The notes: a model not told the origin generated them from the letters alone. A DNA stretch of 64,000 nucleotides from an uncultured Ruminococcus sp. (GCA_934463425.1 CAKSJP010000002.1:1-64000); one strand, 5' to 3'; counted from the first letter of the stretch, positions 35,917 to 44,793 are shown. Made by a program: numbers and translations.

Positions 35917-36867
35917 TTAAAGAGCCATCTGATCAATTACAGAACGCAGTGCCTCTCCGCTCTTCTGGAAGCGTGCAACTTCCTCTTCTGTCATCGGCGG
36001 TGTGATCTCACGCTCTACACCGTTTGCACCCAGTACGCACGGCAGGCTCAGACAGACATCCTTCACACCGTAATGTGTACCATCCTGGAGCGTAGAAACA
36101 GTCAGAACTGCCTTGGTATCCCGCAGGATCGCCTCGGTGATCTGGCTGACAGACAGTGCAATTGCATAATAGGTTGCACCCTTGCACTTAATAACCTCAG
36201 CGCCGCCGTCGCGAACCTCCTGTTCAATGGCATCCTTATCGCCCAGATTTTCTACGTTTGCACAGTATTCGTCAAACTTCATGCCGGCAATGCTGGACAG
36301 AGACCACGGGATCATAGAAGAATCGCCGTGTTCGCCGAATACATAAGCGTGAATATTCTTGATGTTCAGGCCTGCATGGTCTGCCAGGCAGGTACGCAGA
36401 CGAGAGGAGTCCAGAACAGTACCGGAGCCGATGACCTGCTTCGGATCCAGACCAGAAACGCGGATCGCCTCATAAGTCAGTACGTCAACCGGGTTGCTGA
36501 CTACCAGATAGCATGCGTGCGGCGCATACTTTACGATCTCCGGCATTACAGAAGCCATGATCTTCGCATTGGTCTTGCACAGATCAATACGAGTCTGACC
36601 CGGCTTTCTGGCAATACCTACAGTAATGATGACCATATCGGAATCTGCTGCATCCGGATAGTCGCCGTCGTGGATATCGCAGGACGGGCAGAATGCATTA
36701 CCCTGCATAATATCCATTGCTTCGCCCTTTGCCTTAGGCTTGTTGATATCAATGAGCAGCAGTTCAGAGCACAGACCCTTGATTGCCAGCGCGAAAGCGA
36801 TGGATGCGCCAACATTACCGGCGCCGAGAACGGTAACTTTCTTTCCCTTTTTCAGTTTCTTTTCCAC
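35917..36867 (-). CDS. mdh: LDH/MDH-family dehydrogenase, probably malate dehydrogenase
   Basis: The 316 residues have the NAD motif VLGAGNVGASIAFALA, GSGTVLDSSRLR and the catalytic GEHGDSS. The overall look is of L-lactate dehydrogenase, but the specificity loop reads GIARKPGQTRIDL: Arg87 stands where lactate dehydrogenases carry Gln (NQKPGETR) and malate dehydrogenases carry Arg (ARKPG). With malic enzyme next door, malate/oxaloacetate is the likelier substrate pair. AGGAGGA precedes the ATG. Automatic annotation may say L-lactate dehydrogenase. Confidence 0.85.
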   Translation of the reverse strand: MEKKLKKGKKVTVLGAGNVGASIAFALAIKGLCSELLLIDINKPKAKGEAMDIMQGNAFCPSCDIHDGDYPDAADSDMVIITVGIARKPGQTRIDLCKTNAKIMASVMPEIVKYAPHACYLVVSNPVDVLTYEAIRVSGLDPKQVIGSGTVLDSSRLRTCLADHAGLNIKNIHAYVFGEHGDSSMIPWSLSSIAGMKFDEYCANVENLGDKDAIEQEVRDGGAEVIKCKGATYYAIALSVSQITEAILRDTKAVLTVSTLQDGTHYGVKDVCLSLPCVLGANGVEREITPPMTEEEVARFQKSGEALRSVIDQMAL

Positions 36868-36888
36868 TTGAAAATTCCTCCTAAAACC

Positions 36889-37062
36889 TTATTTTGGGCA
36901 GAGCCGTACAAAGTGCAGCTCTCCCTGAGAAACCATATTGATGCGGCAGCGGAGCGGTACATCATCTGCTGTCAGCAGCAGCTTTGCCGCTTCAGCAGAA
37001 ATCAGAAAACGCCCTTGCCGAGTCATACAGGCAACCAAAACGCACGGGATACCGCCTTTCAT
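36889..37062 (-). CDS. Possible small protein, 57 aa
   Basis: A short frame from ATG 37062 ends 21 bp before the dehydrogenase start. It reads QGRFLISAEAAKLLLTADDV and VSQGELHFVRLCPK. No family is recognised. There is no clear ribosome site, and the predicted promoter would leave a leader of only about ten bases, so translation may be leaderless or absent. Its frame stays open far upstream, which weakens the case. Confidence 0.35.
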   Translation of the reverse strand: MKGGIPCVLVACMTRQGRFLISAEAAKLLLTADDVPLRCRINMVSQGELHFVRLCPK

Positions 37063-37078
37063 TTGCCTATACAATTTT

Positions 37079-37107
37079 ATTATAGCATGAACCGCAGGCT
37101 TTTGCAA
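37079..37107 (-). promoter_or_regulatory. Promoter of the malate dehydrogenase operon
   Basis: TTGCAA (37107-37102), a 17-bp spacer and TATAAT (37084-37079). Confidence 0.7.
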
Positions 37108-37301
37108 GACGGAATCGGATTTTCCATAATTTTTGTCACATCGTACAGAATTTTCCCGTTTGAAAGCGACATTCTCTACAAAACGATTCCCCTTTTTTCT
37201 GCATTTTCGACAGTTTGCCCGCAGCTGACGGCTATGCACCGCTTTTGAGAAAGGTCTCTCAGTTTCAGTGTGAATTTTTGTGATAATTTCATGAAAACCG
37301 C

Positions 37302-37330
37302 TTGACAATGGGGTGAGAACGTGCCATAAT
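37302..37330 (+). promoter_or_regulatory. Promoter of the GH9 cellulase gene
   Basis: TTGACA (37302-37307), a 17-bp spacer and CATAAT (37325-37330). The leader to the start codon is about 105 nt. Confidence 0.72.
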
Positions 37331-37442
37331 AAAAGGGAAAACGGCTTTTTTCGGCAGACTGATTTTCCTACCGGAAAAAGAACCGGAAACTGTGGGCACA
37401 CAGCACGGCTCTGCTGCGTCCCCACAAGAAAGGATGATGCAA

Positions 37443-39611
37443 ATGCGGAAACACTTACGTCTGACAGCGGCGCTGACTGCCGGATGTCTCTGTCTGAGTG
37501 CACTGCCCGGTTCTGCGTTCGCCGTTTCTGCGGCAGACTTTTCTGCCAATTATGCAGAGGCAATGCAAAAGTCACTCTACTTTTATGAGTGTCAGCAGGC
37601 AGGGCCGCTCCCGGACTGGAATGAGGTGGAGTGGCGCGCCGACTCCACCATGACCGATGAAGTCACCGGCGGCTGGTATGATGCAGGCGACCATGTCAAG
37701 TTCAACCTGCCTATGGCATACTCCGCCTCTATGCTGGCATGGGGTCTGTATCAATACCCCGACGGTCTGGAAAAAACCGGAGAGATGGAGACCTATGTCA
37801 ACAACCTCTCCTTTGTGCTGGATTATCTCGCCGCCTGTGATGAAGGCGACACCGCCGTCTATCAGGTAGGCAACGGCCAGATGGATCACACCTGGTGGGG
37901 TCCGGTTGAGCTGCTGGAATACGGCATGAAGGACAACGGCGCAGACTATACCAAGGCAAGAGCTGCTCTGCGCGGCACAGACTCTGCCGTATGCGGCGAG
38001 ATGGCGGCGGCGCTGGCTGCCGGAGCATGTGCCCTCAAGGGCAGAAGCAGCAAGACGGGAGACTATCTGAAGCATGCCGAAAACCTCTTCAAGCTGGCAG
38101 ACAAAACACGGAGCGACGAAAATTACAACAACAGCGACGCCAGCGGCTTCTACCGTTCTTCCCACTTCTACGATGAACTGTTTTACGCGGCAAACTGGCT
38201 GTACATCGCCACCGGCGAGCAGTCCTATCTGGACAAGGCTACCTCCTATATCCCCAATCTGGGAAAAGAGCTGGGTTCAGATGAACTGAAATACTCCTGG
38301 GGCATGTGCTGGGATGATGTGATGCAGGGCGGTCTGCTGCTCTACGCCATCAACACCAACGACAGCTTCTACATCGGACGGGTGCAAAAGCATCTGGACT
38401 ACTGGACGGATTCTGTCAAAACGCTGGACGGCGGCGCAAAATGGCTCACCACCTGGGGCTGTCTGCGCTATGCCACAACTGCCGGATTTCTGGCAAGCGT
38501 GGCATGCGACACCGTTCTCAAGGGAACTAACACCGACAAATACCAGAACTTCTATGAAGATCAAATCAACTACTGTCTGGGAGACAATCCTGACGGACAG
38601 AGCTTTGTTGTCGGATACGGCGAAAAATCTCCGCAGAATCCCCATCACCGGACGGCGCATGCCTCCTGGAAAAATGCCCTGGACACGCCGGAAACCAACC
38701 GGCACATCCTGTACGGTGCACTGGTGGGCGGCCCGAACGAGGACGGCTCTTATGAGGACGATCGGCAGAACTACATCAACAACGAGGTTGCCTGCGACTA
38801 TAACGCCGGATTCACGGCGCTGCTCTGCAAGATGACCGAAGCCTACGGCGGTACACCCGACCCGGATTTTCCGGAACCGGAAACCCGGGACAAGGAGTTT
38901 TATGTCGAGACCAAGCTGACAGAAACCTCCGGCGGCGTTACCCTGAGCTTCAAGCTCACCAATCACTCCGCATGGCCGGCACGGATCGAGGACAACTTGT
39001 CCTATCGATACTACATGGATCTGTCTGAAGTCATCGACGGCGGCTTTCAGCCAGGCGATGTAGTCATGCGCGTCGACCGTGACCAGGCGAAAATGTATGA
39101 TGACTACACCCCGGCACAGATATCAGAACTGAAGCATTATAAGGACAACATCTATTATGTGGAAGTGACCTATCCGGACGGCAGAGTGGCGATGCCGATC
39201 TCTGAGGGACAGCACCAGTGCGAACTGATGCTGGCACTGATCTATCCCGATTATCAGACAGGATGGAATGCCGAAAATGACTATTCCAACACTGATCTGC
39301 TGAAAAGCCCGGAAGAATATGTGATCTCCGACTGCATCCCAGTATACCAGAATGGTGTGCTCATCTCCGGCAGAGAGCCGGACGGCAAGACGCCGGATAT
39401 CACCACAGAGCCGCAGAAGCCGGAAGTACTTCCGGGAGATGTCAACAATGACAGCAAGGTAAGTTCCGCCGATCTGGTGCTGCTGATCCAGTATCTGCTG
39501 GGGAACAAATCCTTGTCAAAGGCTGGTGCTTCCAATGCAGACCTCTGTGCAGACAATGCCGTAAACGGACTGGATGCATCTGCCCTGCGTCAGCTGCTCA
39601 CCGGAAAGTAA
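37443..39611 (+). CDS. GH9 endoglucanase with CBM3c and dockerin
   Basis: The start is the ATG at 37443, with AAAGGATG upstream. A signal peptide ends near AFAVSA. The GH9 catalytic domain covers about residues 35-460, with the base Asp in GGWYDAGDHVKFN, the conserved His in NPHHRTAH and the acid Glu in NNEVACDYNAGF. A CBM3c follows (SFKLTNHSAWPARIEDNLSY ... GQHQCELMLALIYPDY), the theme-B order of processive endoglucanases. The protein ends in a dockerin (DVNNDSKVSSADLVLLIQYL, then DLCADNAVNGLDASALRQLL). It attacks cellulose on the cellulosome. Length is 722 residues. Confidence 0.96.
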   Translation: MRKHLRLTAALTAGCLCLSALPGSAFAVSAADFSANYAEAMQKSLYFYECQQAGPLPDWNEVEWRADSTMTDEVTGGWYDAGDHVKFNLPMAYSASMLAWGLYQYPDGLEKTGEMETYVNNLSFVLDYLAACDEGDTAVYQVGNGQMDHTWWGPVELLEYGMKDNGADYTKARAALRGTDSAVCGEMAAALAAGACALKGRSSKTGDYLKHAENLFKLADKTRSDENYNNSDASGFYRSSHFYDELFYAANWLYIATGEQSYLDKATSYIPNLGKELGSDELKYSWGMCWDDVMQGGLLLYAINTNDSFYIGRVQKHLDYWTDSVKTLDGGAKWLTTWGCLRYATTAGFLASVACDTVLKGTNTDKYQNFYEDQINYCLGDNPDGQSFVVGYGEKSPQNPHHRTAHASWKNALDTPETNRHILYGALVGGPNEDGSYEDDRQNYINNEVACDYNAGFTALLCKMTEAYGGTPDPDFPEPETRDKEFYVETKLTETSGGVTLSFKLTNHSAWPARIEDNLSYRYYMDLSEVIDGGFQPGDVVMRVDRDQAKMYDDYTPAQISELKHYKDNIYYVEVTYPDGRVAMPISEGQHQCELMLALIYPDYQTGWNAENDYSNTDLLKSPEEYVISDCIPVYQNGVLISGREPDGKTPDITTEPQKPEVLPGDVNNDSKVSSADLVLLIQYLLGNKSLSKAGASNADLCADNAVNGLDASALRQLLTGK

Positions 39612-39710
39612 TCCTGCTTACCGGAAAAGTACTGTTCTCAGACATACTCTTTCTTGACAAAAAAGTCAGTTATACACAAAGCAAATTATAAAGGGAGATA
39701 TCAATTTAAT

Positions 39711-41036
39711 ATGGGTATCAAAGAATTTTTATTCAACAATGATTATTCGTTTTTGCTGCAGATCGCAATCATTTTGCTTTCTACCAAACTGCTGGGACTG
39801 CTGACCAAGCGGATCAGCCTGCCCCAGGTTGTCGGCGCGCTGGCTGCCGGCATCATCCTCGGCCCGATGCTGCTGGATGTAGTAGAGCGAAATGACCTCA
39901 TCGTCAATCTGGCAGAACTGGGCGTTATCGTCCTCATGTTCAGCGCCGGACTGGAAACCGACATCCAGGAACTGAAAAAGGCAGGTCTCGCCTCCTTTGT
40001 GATCGCACTGCTGGGTGTCATTGTGCCTTTGGTAGGCGGCTTCTTCCTGGCAGACTTCTACAACACCGACCAGAATCCGGAAATGGCTTCGCTGTTCTGG
40101 CAGAACATCTTCATCGGCGTTGTCCTGACTGCAACATCCGTCAGCATCACCGTTGAAACCCTGAAAGAACTGGGTGCGCTCAATTCCCGCGCCGGAAACG
40201 CCATTCTGGGCGCGGCCGTTATCGACGATATCCTGGGCATTATCGCCCTGACTGTGGTTATCAGTCTGGGCGGCAAAAAGTCCGGCGACGGCGAAGCAGA
40301 AAAGAATTTCGGTTCTCTGCTGGTGGGCGATGGTGTTTTCTCTGTTGTCATCAACATTCTGGCGTTCTTTATCGTTGCTATCGGCGCAGCTGTGCTGTAC
40401 CACTACTTCTTCAAGAAATGGCGTGAATCCAGCAATGAGAATCTGCGCCGTCACAACATCGTCACCTTTGTTTTCTGCCTGCTGCTGTCCTTCGTGGCTG
40501 AGATCTGCTTCGGCGTAGCAGATATCACCGGCGCATTCGTTGCCGGTCTGGCAGTATCCGGACTGAAAAAGAATGAGTATGTGGTCAACCGCTTCAACAC
40601 CCTGTCCTATATGCTGCTGTCCCCCATTTTCTTTGCAAACATCGGTCTCGCCATGACACTGGACGGTCTGACCGGAAAGCTCATCGTATTCATGCTGCTG
40701 CTGATGCTGCTGGCCGTTGTCACAAAGGTGATCGGCTGCGGTCTGGGTGCAAAGATCATGCGGTATACCAACAAGGAAAGCCTGCAGATCGGTATCGGTA
40801 TGATCTCCCGTGGTGAGGTTGCCCTGATCGTTGCCAACAAGGGTGCATCTGTAGGACTGATGAGCGAAAAGTTCATGACACCGCTGGTTATTATGGTGGT
40901 ATTCACCACGATCGTCACTCCGATCCTGCTGAAGTTCGTTTTCCCGAAAAAGAAAGACAATGCCGGCGACACGCCGTCACAGGAACTGGCCGGACTGGAA
41001 AAAAGCGGTATTAACGCTGGTCTGGAAGAATCCTGA
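39711..41036 (+). CDS. Cation:proton antiporter (CPA2/KefB-like)
   Basis: The ATG at 39711 (AAGGGAGA upstream) opens MGIKEFLF; an upstream TTG extension is basic and unlikely. The 441 residues have about 12 membrane helices, with the CPA2 motifs RISLPQVVGALAAGIILGP, GLETDIQELKKAG and DDILGIIALTVV (the ion-binding Asp pair). There is no C-terminal TrkA domain, so it is the short form. It exchanges Na+ or K+ for H+. Confidence 0.93.
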   Translation: MGIKEFLFNNDYSFLLQIAIILLSTKLLGLLTKRISLPQVVGALAAGIILGPMLLDVVERNDLIVNLAELGVIVLMFSAGLETDIQELKKAGLASFVIALLGVIVPLVGGFFLADFYNTDQNPEMASLFWQNIFIGVVLTATSVSITVETLKELGALNSRAGNAILGAAVIDDILGIIALTVVISLGGKKSGDGEAEKNFGSLLVGDGVFSVVINILAFFIVAIGAAVLYHYFFKKWRESSNENLRRHNIVTFVFCLLLSFVAEICFGVADITGAFVAGLAVSGLKKNEYVVNRFNTLSYMLLSPIFFANIGLAMTLDGLTGKLIVFMLLLMLLAVVTKVIGCGLGAKIMRYTNKESLQIGIGMISRGEVALIVANKGASVGLMSEKFMTPLVIMVVFTTIVTPILLKFVFPKKKDNAGDTPSQELAGLEKSGINAGLEES

Positions 41037-41080
41037 ACTGAAACAGCAATACAAACCCGGTAGATACAGGTTGTAAAATA

Positions 41081-41128
41081 AAAACAGCATCAGTCCCGAG
41101 GCAGAACCTCTGACTGATGCTGTTTTTG
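41081..41128. terminator. Bidirectional terminator
   Basis: The 15-bp stem AAAACAGCATCAGTC / GACTGATGCTGTTTT has flanking A and T runs, between the convergent antiporter and serine-hydrolase genes. Confidence 0.92.
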
Positions 41129-41152
41129 TTTCCGATAGAAATTTACGCTGTT

Positions 41153-42349
41153 TCAGCAGCCAAATGTTGCTGTCCGCAGCTTTCGGACGATGTCGCTGGT
41201 GCTGCCGCCGCAGGTCTGGACCAGGTACAAGAGCACTGTGCCATCCTGGGGCGAAACGCAGAAATACGGTCCCGTCCAGCCGTCCCAGCCAAATTCTCCT
41301 GCCGGCACATTGGTCATGCACGCCTGCGGCTCTTCCAGAACCCGAAGGAGATTGCCATAGGTATAGCCCTTCAACTGCGGCCAGTCGATCCCTTCTTTCT
41401 GCGCCGCATTCAGCTGCGGTGTCGTCAGATAGCGCCAGGTATTCTCCCCGATCAGACGCATGCCGCTTTCCCGGTGAAAGCCCTTTCCTGCCAGCATGTT
41501 GGCAAACTGCATATAATCCCGAACCGTAGAGACCAATCCTGCACCGCCGGAGAAAAATGCCGGCTTTTTCCGATAATCCGTCATGCCCAGATGCGGATCC
41601 GGCTCGATCACCAACTCGCCCTTTCCGTTCTCCCAGCAATAATTGTACAGCTGCGCCAACCGTCCCCGCTTTTCTTCCGGAACATAAAAATCGGTATCCG
41701 TCATGCCCAAGGGCTTGAAGATATTTTCCCGATACAGCTCATCCAGGGGCATGTCTGCCGCCTTTTCCAGAACTGCGCCCAACACATCCGCCGATGCGCC
41801 GTAAGCCCACTTTGCACCAGGCTGAAACAGCAGCGGCACCTCTTCTCCAATACGCCGGGCAAGCTCCTGGGTATCAATCGGATGATCGGTATCATTCCGG
41901 CGGTCGATCTCGCCATAAAGCTCTCCCATCTTCTTTTGAGACAGGCTAAATTGATCAGGATACGGAATACCCGAGGTCATATTCAGCAGATCCTGGATCA
42001 GGATCTCGCGTTCTGCCGGAACAAGTTCTCCGTCTTTGTCAACCATCTTTTCCCGGAAAGAGGGAATATACCAGGAGACCGGTTCGCTGAGCTCCAGAAA
42101 TCCGGCTTCCCACAGCTGCATGGTCATGACTGCCGTCACTGGTTTTGTCAGAGAAAACATCCGGAAGATCGCATTCTCCTGCATGGGCAGCTTCCGCTCC
42201 AGATCTGCCATGCCATATGCCTCACAGAGATACTCTTCCTGACCCCGGCAGACTGCAACACATGCCCCGGCGATCTTTCCCTCCTGGATCCCACTTTTTA
42301 CAATACGCTCCGTCCGGTTATGCAGCCGAAGCTGATTCTGCAAGTCCAT
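41153..42349 (-). CDS. Serine hydrolase, class C beta-lactamase/esterase fold
   Basis: The start is ATG 42349 (AAAGGCGG upstream); ATG 42385 is possible, but it overlaps the end of the tRNA-Lys terminator region. The 398 residues have the nucleophile motif SLTK (in FRMFSLTKPVTAVM), Tyr in KWAYGASADVLG and GGAGLVSTVRDYMQFANML. No signal peptide is seen, so it is likely an intracellular esterase or peptidase and not a resistance enzyme. A much longer open frame reaching 42691 only reads through the tRNA gene. Confidence 0.88.
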   Translation of the reverse strand: MDLQNQLRLHNRTERIVKSGIQEGKIAGACVAVCRGQEEYLCEAYGMADLERKLPMQENAIFRMFSLTKPVTAVMTMQLWEAGFLELSEPVSWYIPSFREKMVDKDGELVPAEREILIQDLLNMTSGIPYPDQFSLSQKKMGELYGEIDRRNDTDHPIDTQELARRIGEEVPLLFQPGAKWAYGASADVLGAVLEKAADMPLDELYRENIFKPLGMTDTDFYVPEEKRGRLAQLYNYCWENGKGELVIEPDPHLGMTDYRKKPAFFSGGAGLVSTVRDYMQFANMLAGKGFHRESGMRLIGENTWRYLTTPQLNAAQKEGIDWPQLKGYTYGNLLRVLEEPQACMTNVPAGEFGWDGWTGPYFCVSPQDGTVLLYLVQTCGGSTSDIVRKLRTATFGC

Positions 42350-42399
42350 TTCCTGCGCCGCCTTTCTCTTCTGGCAAAATTTCATTTTATCCGGATAGC

Positions 42400-42433
42400 A
42401 AAAAATCCGTATCACAAAACATGATACGGATCT
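42400..42433 (-). terminator. Terminator of tRNA-Lys
   Basis: On the minus strand, ATCCGTATCA and TGATACGGAT pair with a short loop, then TTTTTT. Confidence 0.9.
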
Positions 42434-42435
42434 TT

Positions 42436-42511
42436 TGGTGAGATATGAGGGATTTGAACCCTCGACCCTACGCTTAAAAGGCGTATGCTCTGCCAACTGA
42501 GCTAATATCTC
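42436..42511 (-). tRNA. tRNA-Lys (anticodon TTT)
   Basis: 76 nt with encoded CCA. The acceptor arms GAGATAT/ATATCTC, the D-arm TAGCTCAGTTGGCAGAGC, the anticodon loop CTTTTAA and the T-arm GGGTTCAAATCCC fold as a cloverleaf. It has its own promoter and terminator. Confidence 0.98.
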
Positions 42512-42536
42512 ATTTTCGCTGCAAGCAACGTGTATT

Positions 42537-42565
42537 ATTATAGCACAGTTTTTTATCATTGTCAA
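42537..42565 (-). promoter_or_regulatory. Promoter of tRNA-Lys
   Basis: TTGACA (42565-42560), a 17-bp spacer and TATAAT (42542-42537): full consensus. Confidence 0.85.
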
Positions 42566-42657
42566 GTCCTTTTCTCCATTCTTTTTTCTTTTATCTATAG
42601 AAAAAACTAATAGAACTATTAGTTTCCGAAATGACGAGAAAAAGTTCGTTTTATAGA

Positions 42658-42686
42658 TTGACAAAAATCGGAAAATATTGTATAAT
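42658..42686 (+). promoter_or_regulatory. Promoter of the AbrB-like gene
   Basis: TTGACA (42658-42663), a 17-bp spacer and TATAAT (42681-42686), about 220 bp before the start codon. Confidence 0.8.
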
Positions 42687-42761
42687 AACAATTGCAGACA
42701 GCTTCCAAAAAGATTCTGATCTGCGATCTCTTTTTTCGCAAAAACGAATGGATGCGGAAAA

Positions 42762-42812
42762 GCCGGATTCTGTTGGCAGACATTCTGAGCGCAGGCTCAG
42801 TTTGAATCCGGC
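42762..42812 (+). promoter_or_regulatory. Structured leader of the AbrB-like gene
   Basis: The outer arms GCCGGATTC (42762-42770) and GAATCCGGC (42804-42812) enclose a perfect inner hairpin CTGAGC-GCAG-GCTCAG (42785-42800). It lies within a leader of about 215 nt. No T-tract follows and no known riboswitch is recognised. Confidence 0.5.
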
Positions 42813-42906
42813 AGATGCAGCCATCACATTTCCTGTTTTTGCGGAAAGAAGGGAAAACCGTTTGTATCTGGTAAAAAGCAGACAGACAGAAAGGAAGATG
42901 TTGTAC

Positions 42907-43152
42907 ATGAAAGATTCCGGAATCATGCGTCGTGTAGACAGTCTGGGCCGTTTCGTCCTGCCAAAGGAGCTTCGCCGTCAGCTGCAGATCGAATGCAACG
43001 ATTATCTGCAGATCTACACCGAAGGAGAGAAGATCATCATTCACAAAGCACAGTGCAACTGCGCACTCTGTGGACGCACCGATGATCTGATCGATTTTAA
43101 TGACAAAAAGGTTTGCAAGTCCTGCATCGGACTGATCAAGGATTATCTTTAA
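42907..43152 (+). CDS. AbrB/SpoVT-like transition-state regulator with zinc-ribbon tail
   Basis: The ATG at 42907 follows AAAGGAAG. The 81 residues open with the AbrB swapped-hairpin DNA-binding domain (MRRVDSLGRFVLPKELRRQL, then YTEGEKIIIHKA). Two CxxC pairs follow (CNCALCG and CKSC), which could bind zinc. AbrB-type proteins are dimeric global repressors of stationary-phase genes. The tail and length match the Clostridial version. It is transcribed alone with a long structured leader. Confidence 0.9.
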   Translation: MKDSGIMRRVDSLGRFVLPKELRRQLQIECNDYLQIYTEGEKIIIHKAQCNCALCGRTDDLIDFNDKKVCKSCIGLIKDYL

Positions 43153-43162
43153 TGAAAATGAA

Positions 43163-43216
43163 AAACGCCGCATAGAGCCGTATGGCGATAGACTGTTCCT
43201 CTATGCGGCATTTTTC
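43163..43216 (+). terminator. Rho-independent terminator
   Basis: GCCGCATAGAG pairs with CTCTATGCGGC, followed by ATTTTTC, after the AbrB-like gene. Confidence 0.88.
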
Positions 43217-43300
43217 TGTCAGTTGCAATTTTCAAAAAGCATCGAAATTGCGTGATATTCAGACTTTTTTTGAGATTCTCAAAAAAATCGAAAAAAAGGC

Positions 43301-43329
43301 TTGACAAGTCCCTAAAAGTGTGATATAAT
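43301..43329 (+). promoter_or_regulatory. Promoter of tRNA-Arg
   Basis: TTGACA (43301-43306), a 17-bp spacer and TATAAT (43324-43329): full consensus. Confidence 0.85.
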
Positions 43330-43369
43330 AGTTATTGTTGTGAGGACAACGGTTCTCAAAAACAGAAAT

Positions 43370-43446
43370 GTGCCCATAGCTCAGCTGGATAGAGTGACTG
43401 GCTACGAACCAGTAGGTCGGGGGTTCGAATCCCTCTGGGCACGCCA
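43370..43446 (+). tRNA. tRNA-Arg (anticodon ACG)
   Basis: 77 nt with encoded CCA. The anticodon stem ACTGG/CCAGT holds the loop CTACGAA. The acceptor GTGCCCA pairs with TGGGCAC, and the T-loop is GGGTTCGAATCCC. Confidence 0.98.
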
Positions 43447-43474
43447 AGTATTTCATCGGAAGTACGGAAATTTG

Positions 43475-43507
43475 CCTGTGTTGCATTTGCAGCATGGGTT
43501 TTTTTTC
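43475..43507 (+). terminator. Terminator of tRNA-Arg
   Basis: CCTGTGTTGC and GCAGCATGGG pair with some wobble, followed by eight Ts. Confidence 0.75.
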
Positions 43508-43576
43508 TACCCGGAAGCTGCCTGTTCAGCATATCTTCCAGTCTGCAGGCATAAGAATAAAAAGATCTGTACGATA

Positions 43577-43613
43577 CAAAAAACCGCTCATACAATAATG
43601 TACAAGCGGTTTC
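43577..43613 (-). terminator. Terminator of tRNA-Leu
   Basis: On the minus strand, AAACCGCT and AGCGGTTT close a hairpin followed by Ts, 7 bp after the tRNA. Confidence 0.85.
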
Positions 43614-43619
43614 CTTCTC

Positions 43620-43706
43620 TGGTGCCGACAGTGGGACTTGAACCCACACGCCATCGCTGGCAACGGATTTTGAGTCCGTCTCGTCTGCCAATTCCGACAT
43701 GTCGGC
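43620..43706 (-). tRNA. tRNA-Leu (anticodon CAA)
   Basis: 87 nt with encoded CCA and the long variable arm of a class II tRNA. The anticodon stem ACGGA/TCCGT holds CTCAAAA. The acceptor GCCGACA pairs with TGTCGGC. Confidence 0.98.
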
Positions 43707-43718
43707 GACGACTATATT

Positions 43719-43747
43719 ATTATAGCACAGAATCGTTTTTCTGTCAA
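43719..43747 (-). promoter_or_regulatory. Promoter of tRNA-Leu
   Basis: TTGACA (43747-43742), a 17-bp spacer and TATAAT (43724-43719). It shares the TGTGCTATAATAATA stretch with the tRNA-Lys promoter. Confidence 0.85.
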
Positions 43748-43785
43748 GCTTTTTTTGACAATTTTTTTGCTAGGAGGATAACACC

Positions 43786-44781
43786 GTGAATCTTACTGTA
43801 CATATTCCCGGATTCGGTCAAATGTTCGGTGTTCCAAACGCTGTAGTAGATCAATACCTCAAGCTGGCGACACCGTCTCAGTTAAAAGTTCTGCTCTACC
43901 TGCTCCGCCATAACGGCCAGGTTCTGGAGCACAGCGAGATCGCCAGAGCGCTGGGGATGCCGGAGGAACTGGTAGAAGAGGCTGCGCTGTTCTGGTCGCA
44001 GACAGATTTGTTCGCTGTGTCCGAAACTGCCCCGGCACAGCCGGAAGCACCTGCGCCGGAAAAAGAAACCGCAGCGGCACGCACCAAAACCGCACCGCAA
44101 AGCAACCGTGTTCTGGCACAGCTCAGCAGCAAAAGCGGCGAAATGAGTCCGGTAGAAATTGCCGCCGCCATCGAGGGCTCTGACGAACTGAAAACACTGT
44201 TCCGCATGGCAGAACAGCAGCTGGGACGGCCGCTGCGCCATGTAGAGCAAAAATCCCTGGTCTGGATGCATGACTCCAACAACATCGGCAGCGACATTAT
44301 TCTGACAGTGCTGCTCTACTGCAAATCGGTAGACAAGTCCAGCGTCACCTATGCCGAGAGCATCATCACCGCATGGTGGAACGACGGCATCCGCACGCTT
44401 CCGCAGGTGACCGACGCCATCAATGATATGGAGCACCGCCGCAGCTTTACCGGACACATCCGGAAGGCCTTTGAAATGAACCGCAAGCCCACGCCAAAGC
44501 AGCAGGAATATATTGATGCATGGCAGGACAAAAAGATTCCTCTGGAACTGATCACCTATGCCTATGAAAAAACCGTAGAAAACACCGACAAGCTCTCCTT
44601 CCCCTACCTGGACAGCATCCTTTCCCGATGGATGGCTGCCGGATACCGCACACGAACCGATGTAGATACCAAAGACCGCCCCGATCCCGGCGAGTCCAAA
44701 TACAACAGCGGCAAAAATGCAGTTCCCAAAAGCGACAATGCAGCAGCATACGAATCGTTTATTTATAATATGAAAGACTAA
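43786..44781 (+). CDS. DnaD-domain replication initiation protein
   Basis: The GTG start at 43786 is supported by TAGGAGGAT. The 331 residues have an N-terminal winged-helix (LATPSQLKVLLYLLRHNGQV, HSEIARALGMPEELVEEA), an Ala/Pro-rich linker and two C-terminal DnaD/DnaB_2 helical units (MHDSNNIGSDIILTVLLYCK; YAYEKTVENTDKLSFPYLDS). DnaD proteins help load the replicative helicase at oriC and at restart. The next gene, 12 bp away, encodes a DnaC/DnaI-like ATPase, the usual partner. Confidence 0.93.
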   Translation: MNLTVHIPGFGQMFGVPNAVVDQYLKLATPSQLKVLLYLLRHNGQVLEHSEIARALGMPEELVEEAALFWSQTDLFAVSETAPAQPEAPAPEKETAAARTKTAPQSNRVLAQLSSKSGEMSPVEIAAAIEGSDELKTLFRMAEQQLGRPLRHVEQKSLVWMHDSNNIGSDIILTVLLYCKSVDKSSVTYAESIITAWWNDGIRTLPQVTDAINDMEHRRSFTGHIRKAFEMNRKPTPKQQEYIDAWQDKKIPLELITYAYEKTVENTDKLSFPYLDSILSRWMAAGYRTRTDVDTKDRPDPGESKYNSGKNAVPKSDNAAAYESFIYNMKD

Positions 44782-44793
44782 GGAGCAAGTGTT

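Noticed and set aside
35917..36867. Plain L-lactate dehydrogenase call
   Set aside because: The specificity loop carries Arg in place of Gln and malic enzyme is adjacent, so malate is favoured.
41117..42424. Plus-strand open frame of 435 codons opposite the serine hydrolase
   Set aside because: Shadow frame; no ribosome site or family features.
42350..42691. N-terminal extension of the serine hydrolase through the tRNA region
   Set aside because: The extension translates the tRNA-Lys gene and its terminator; the real start lies after the terminator.
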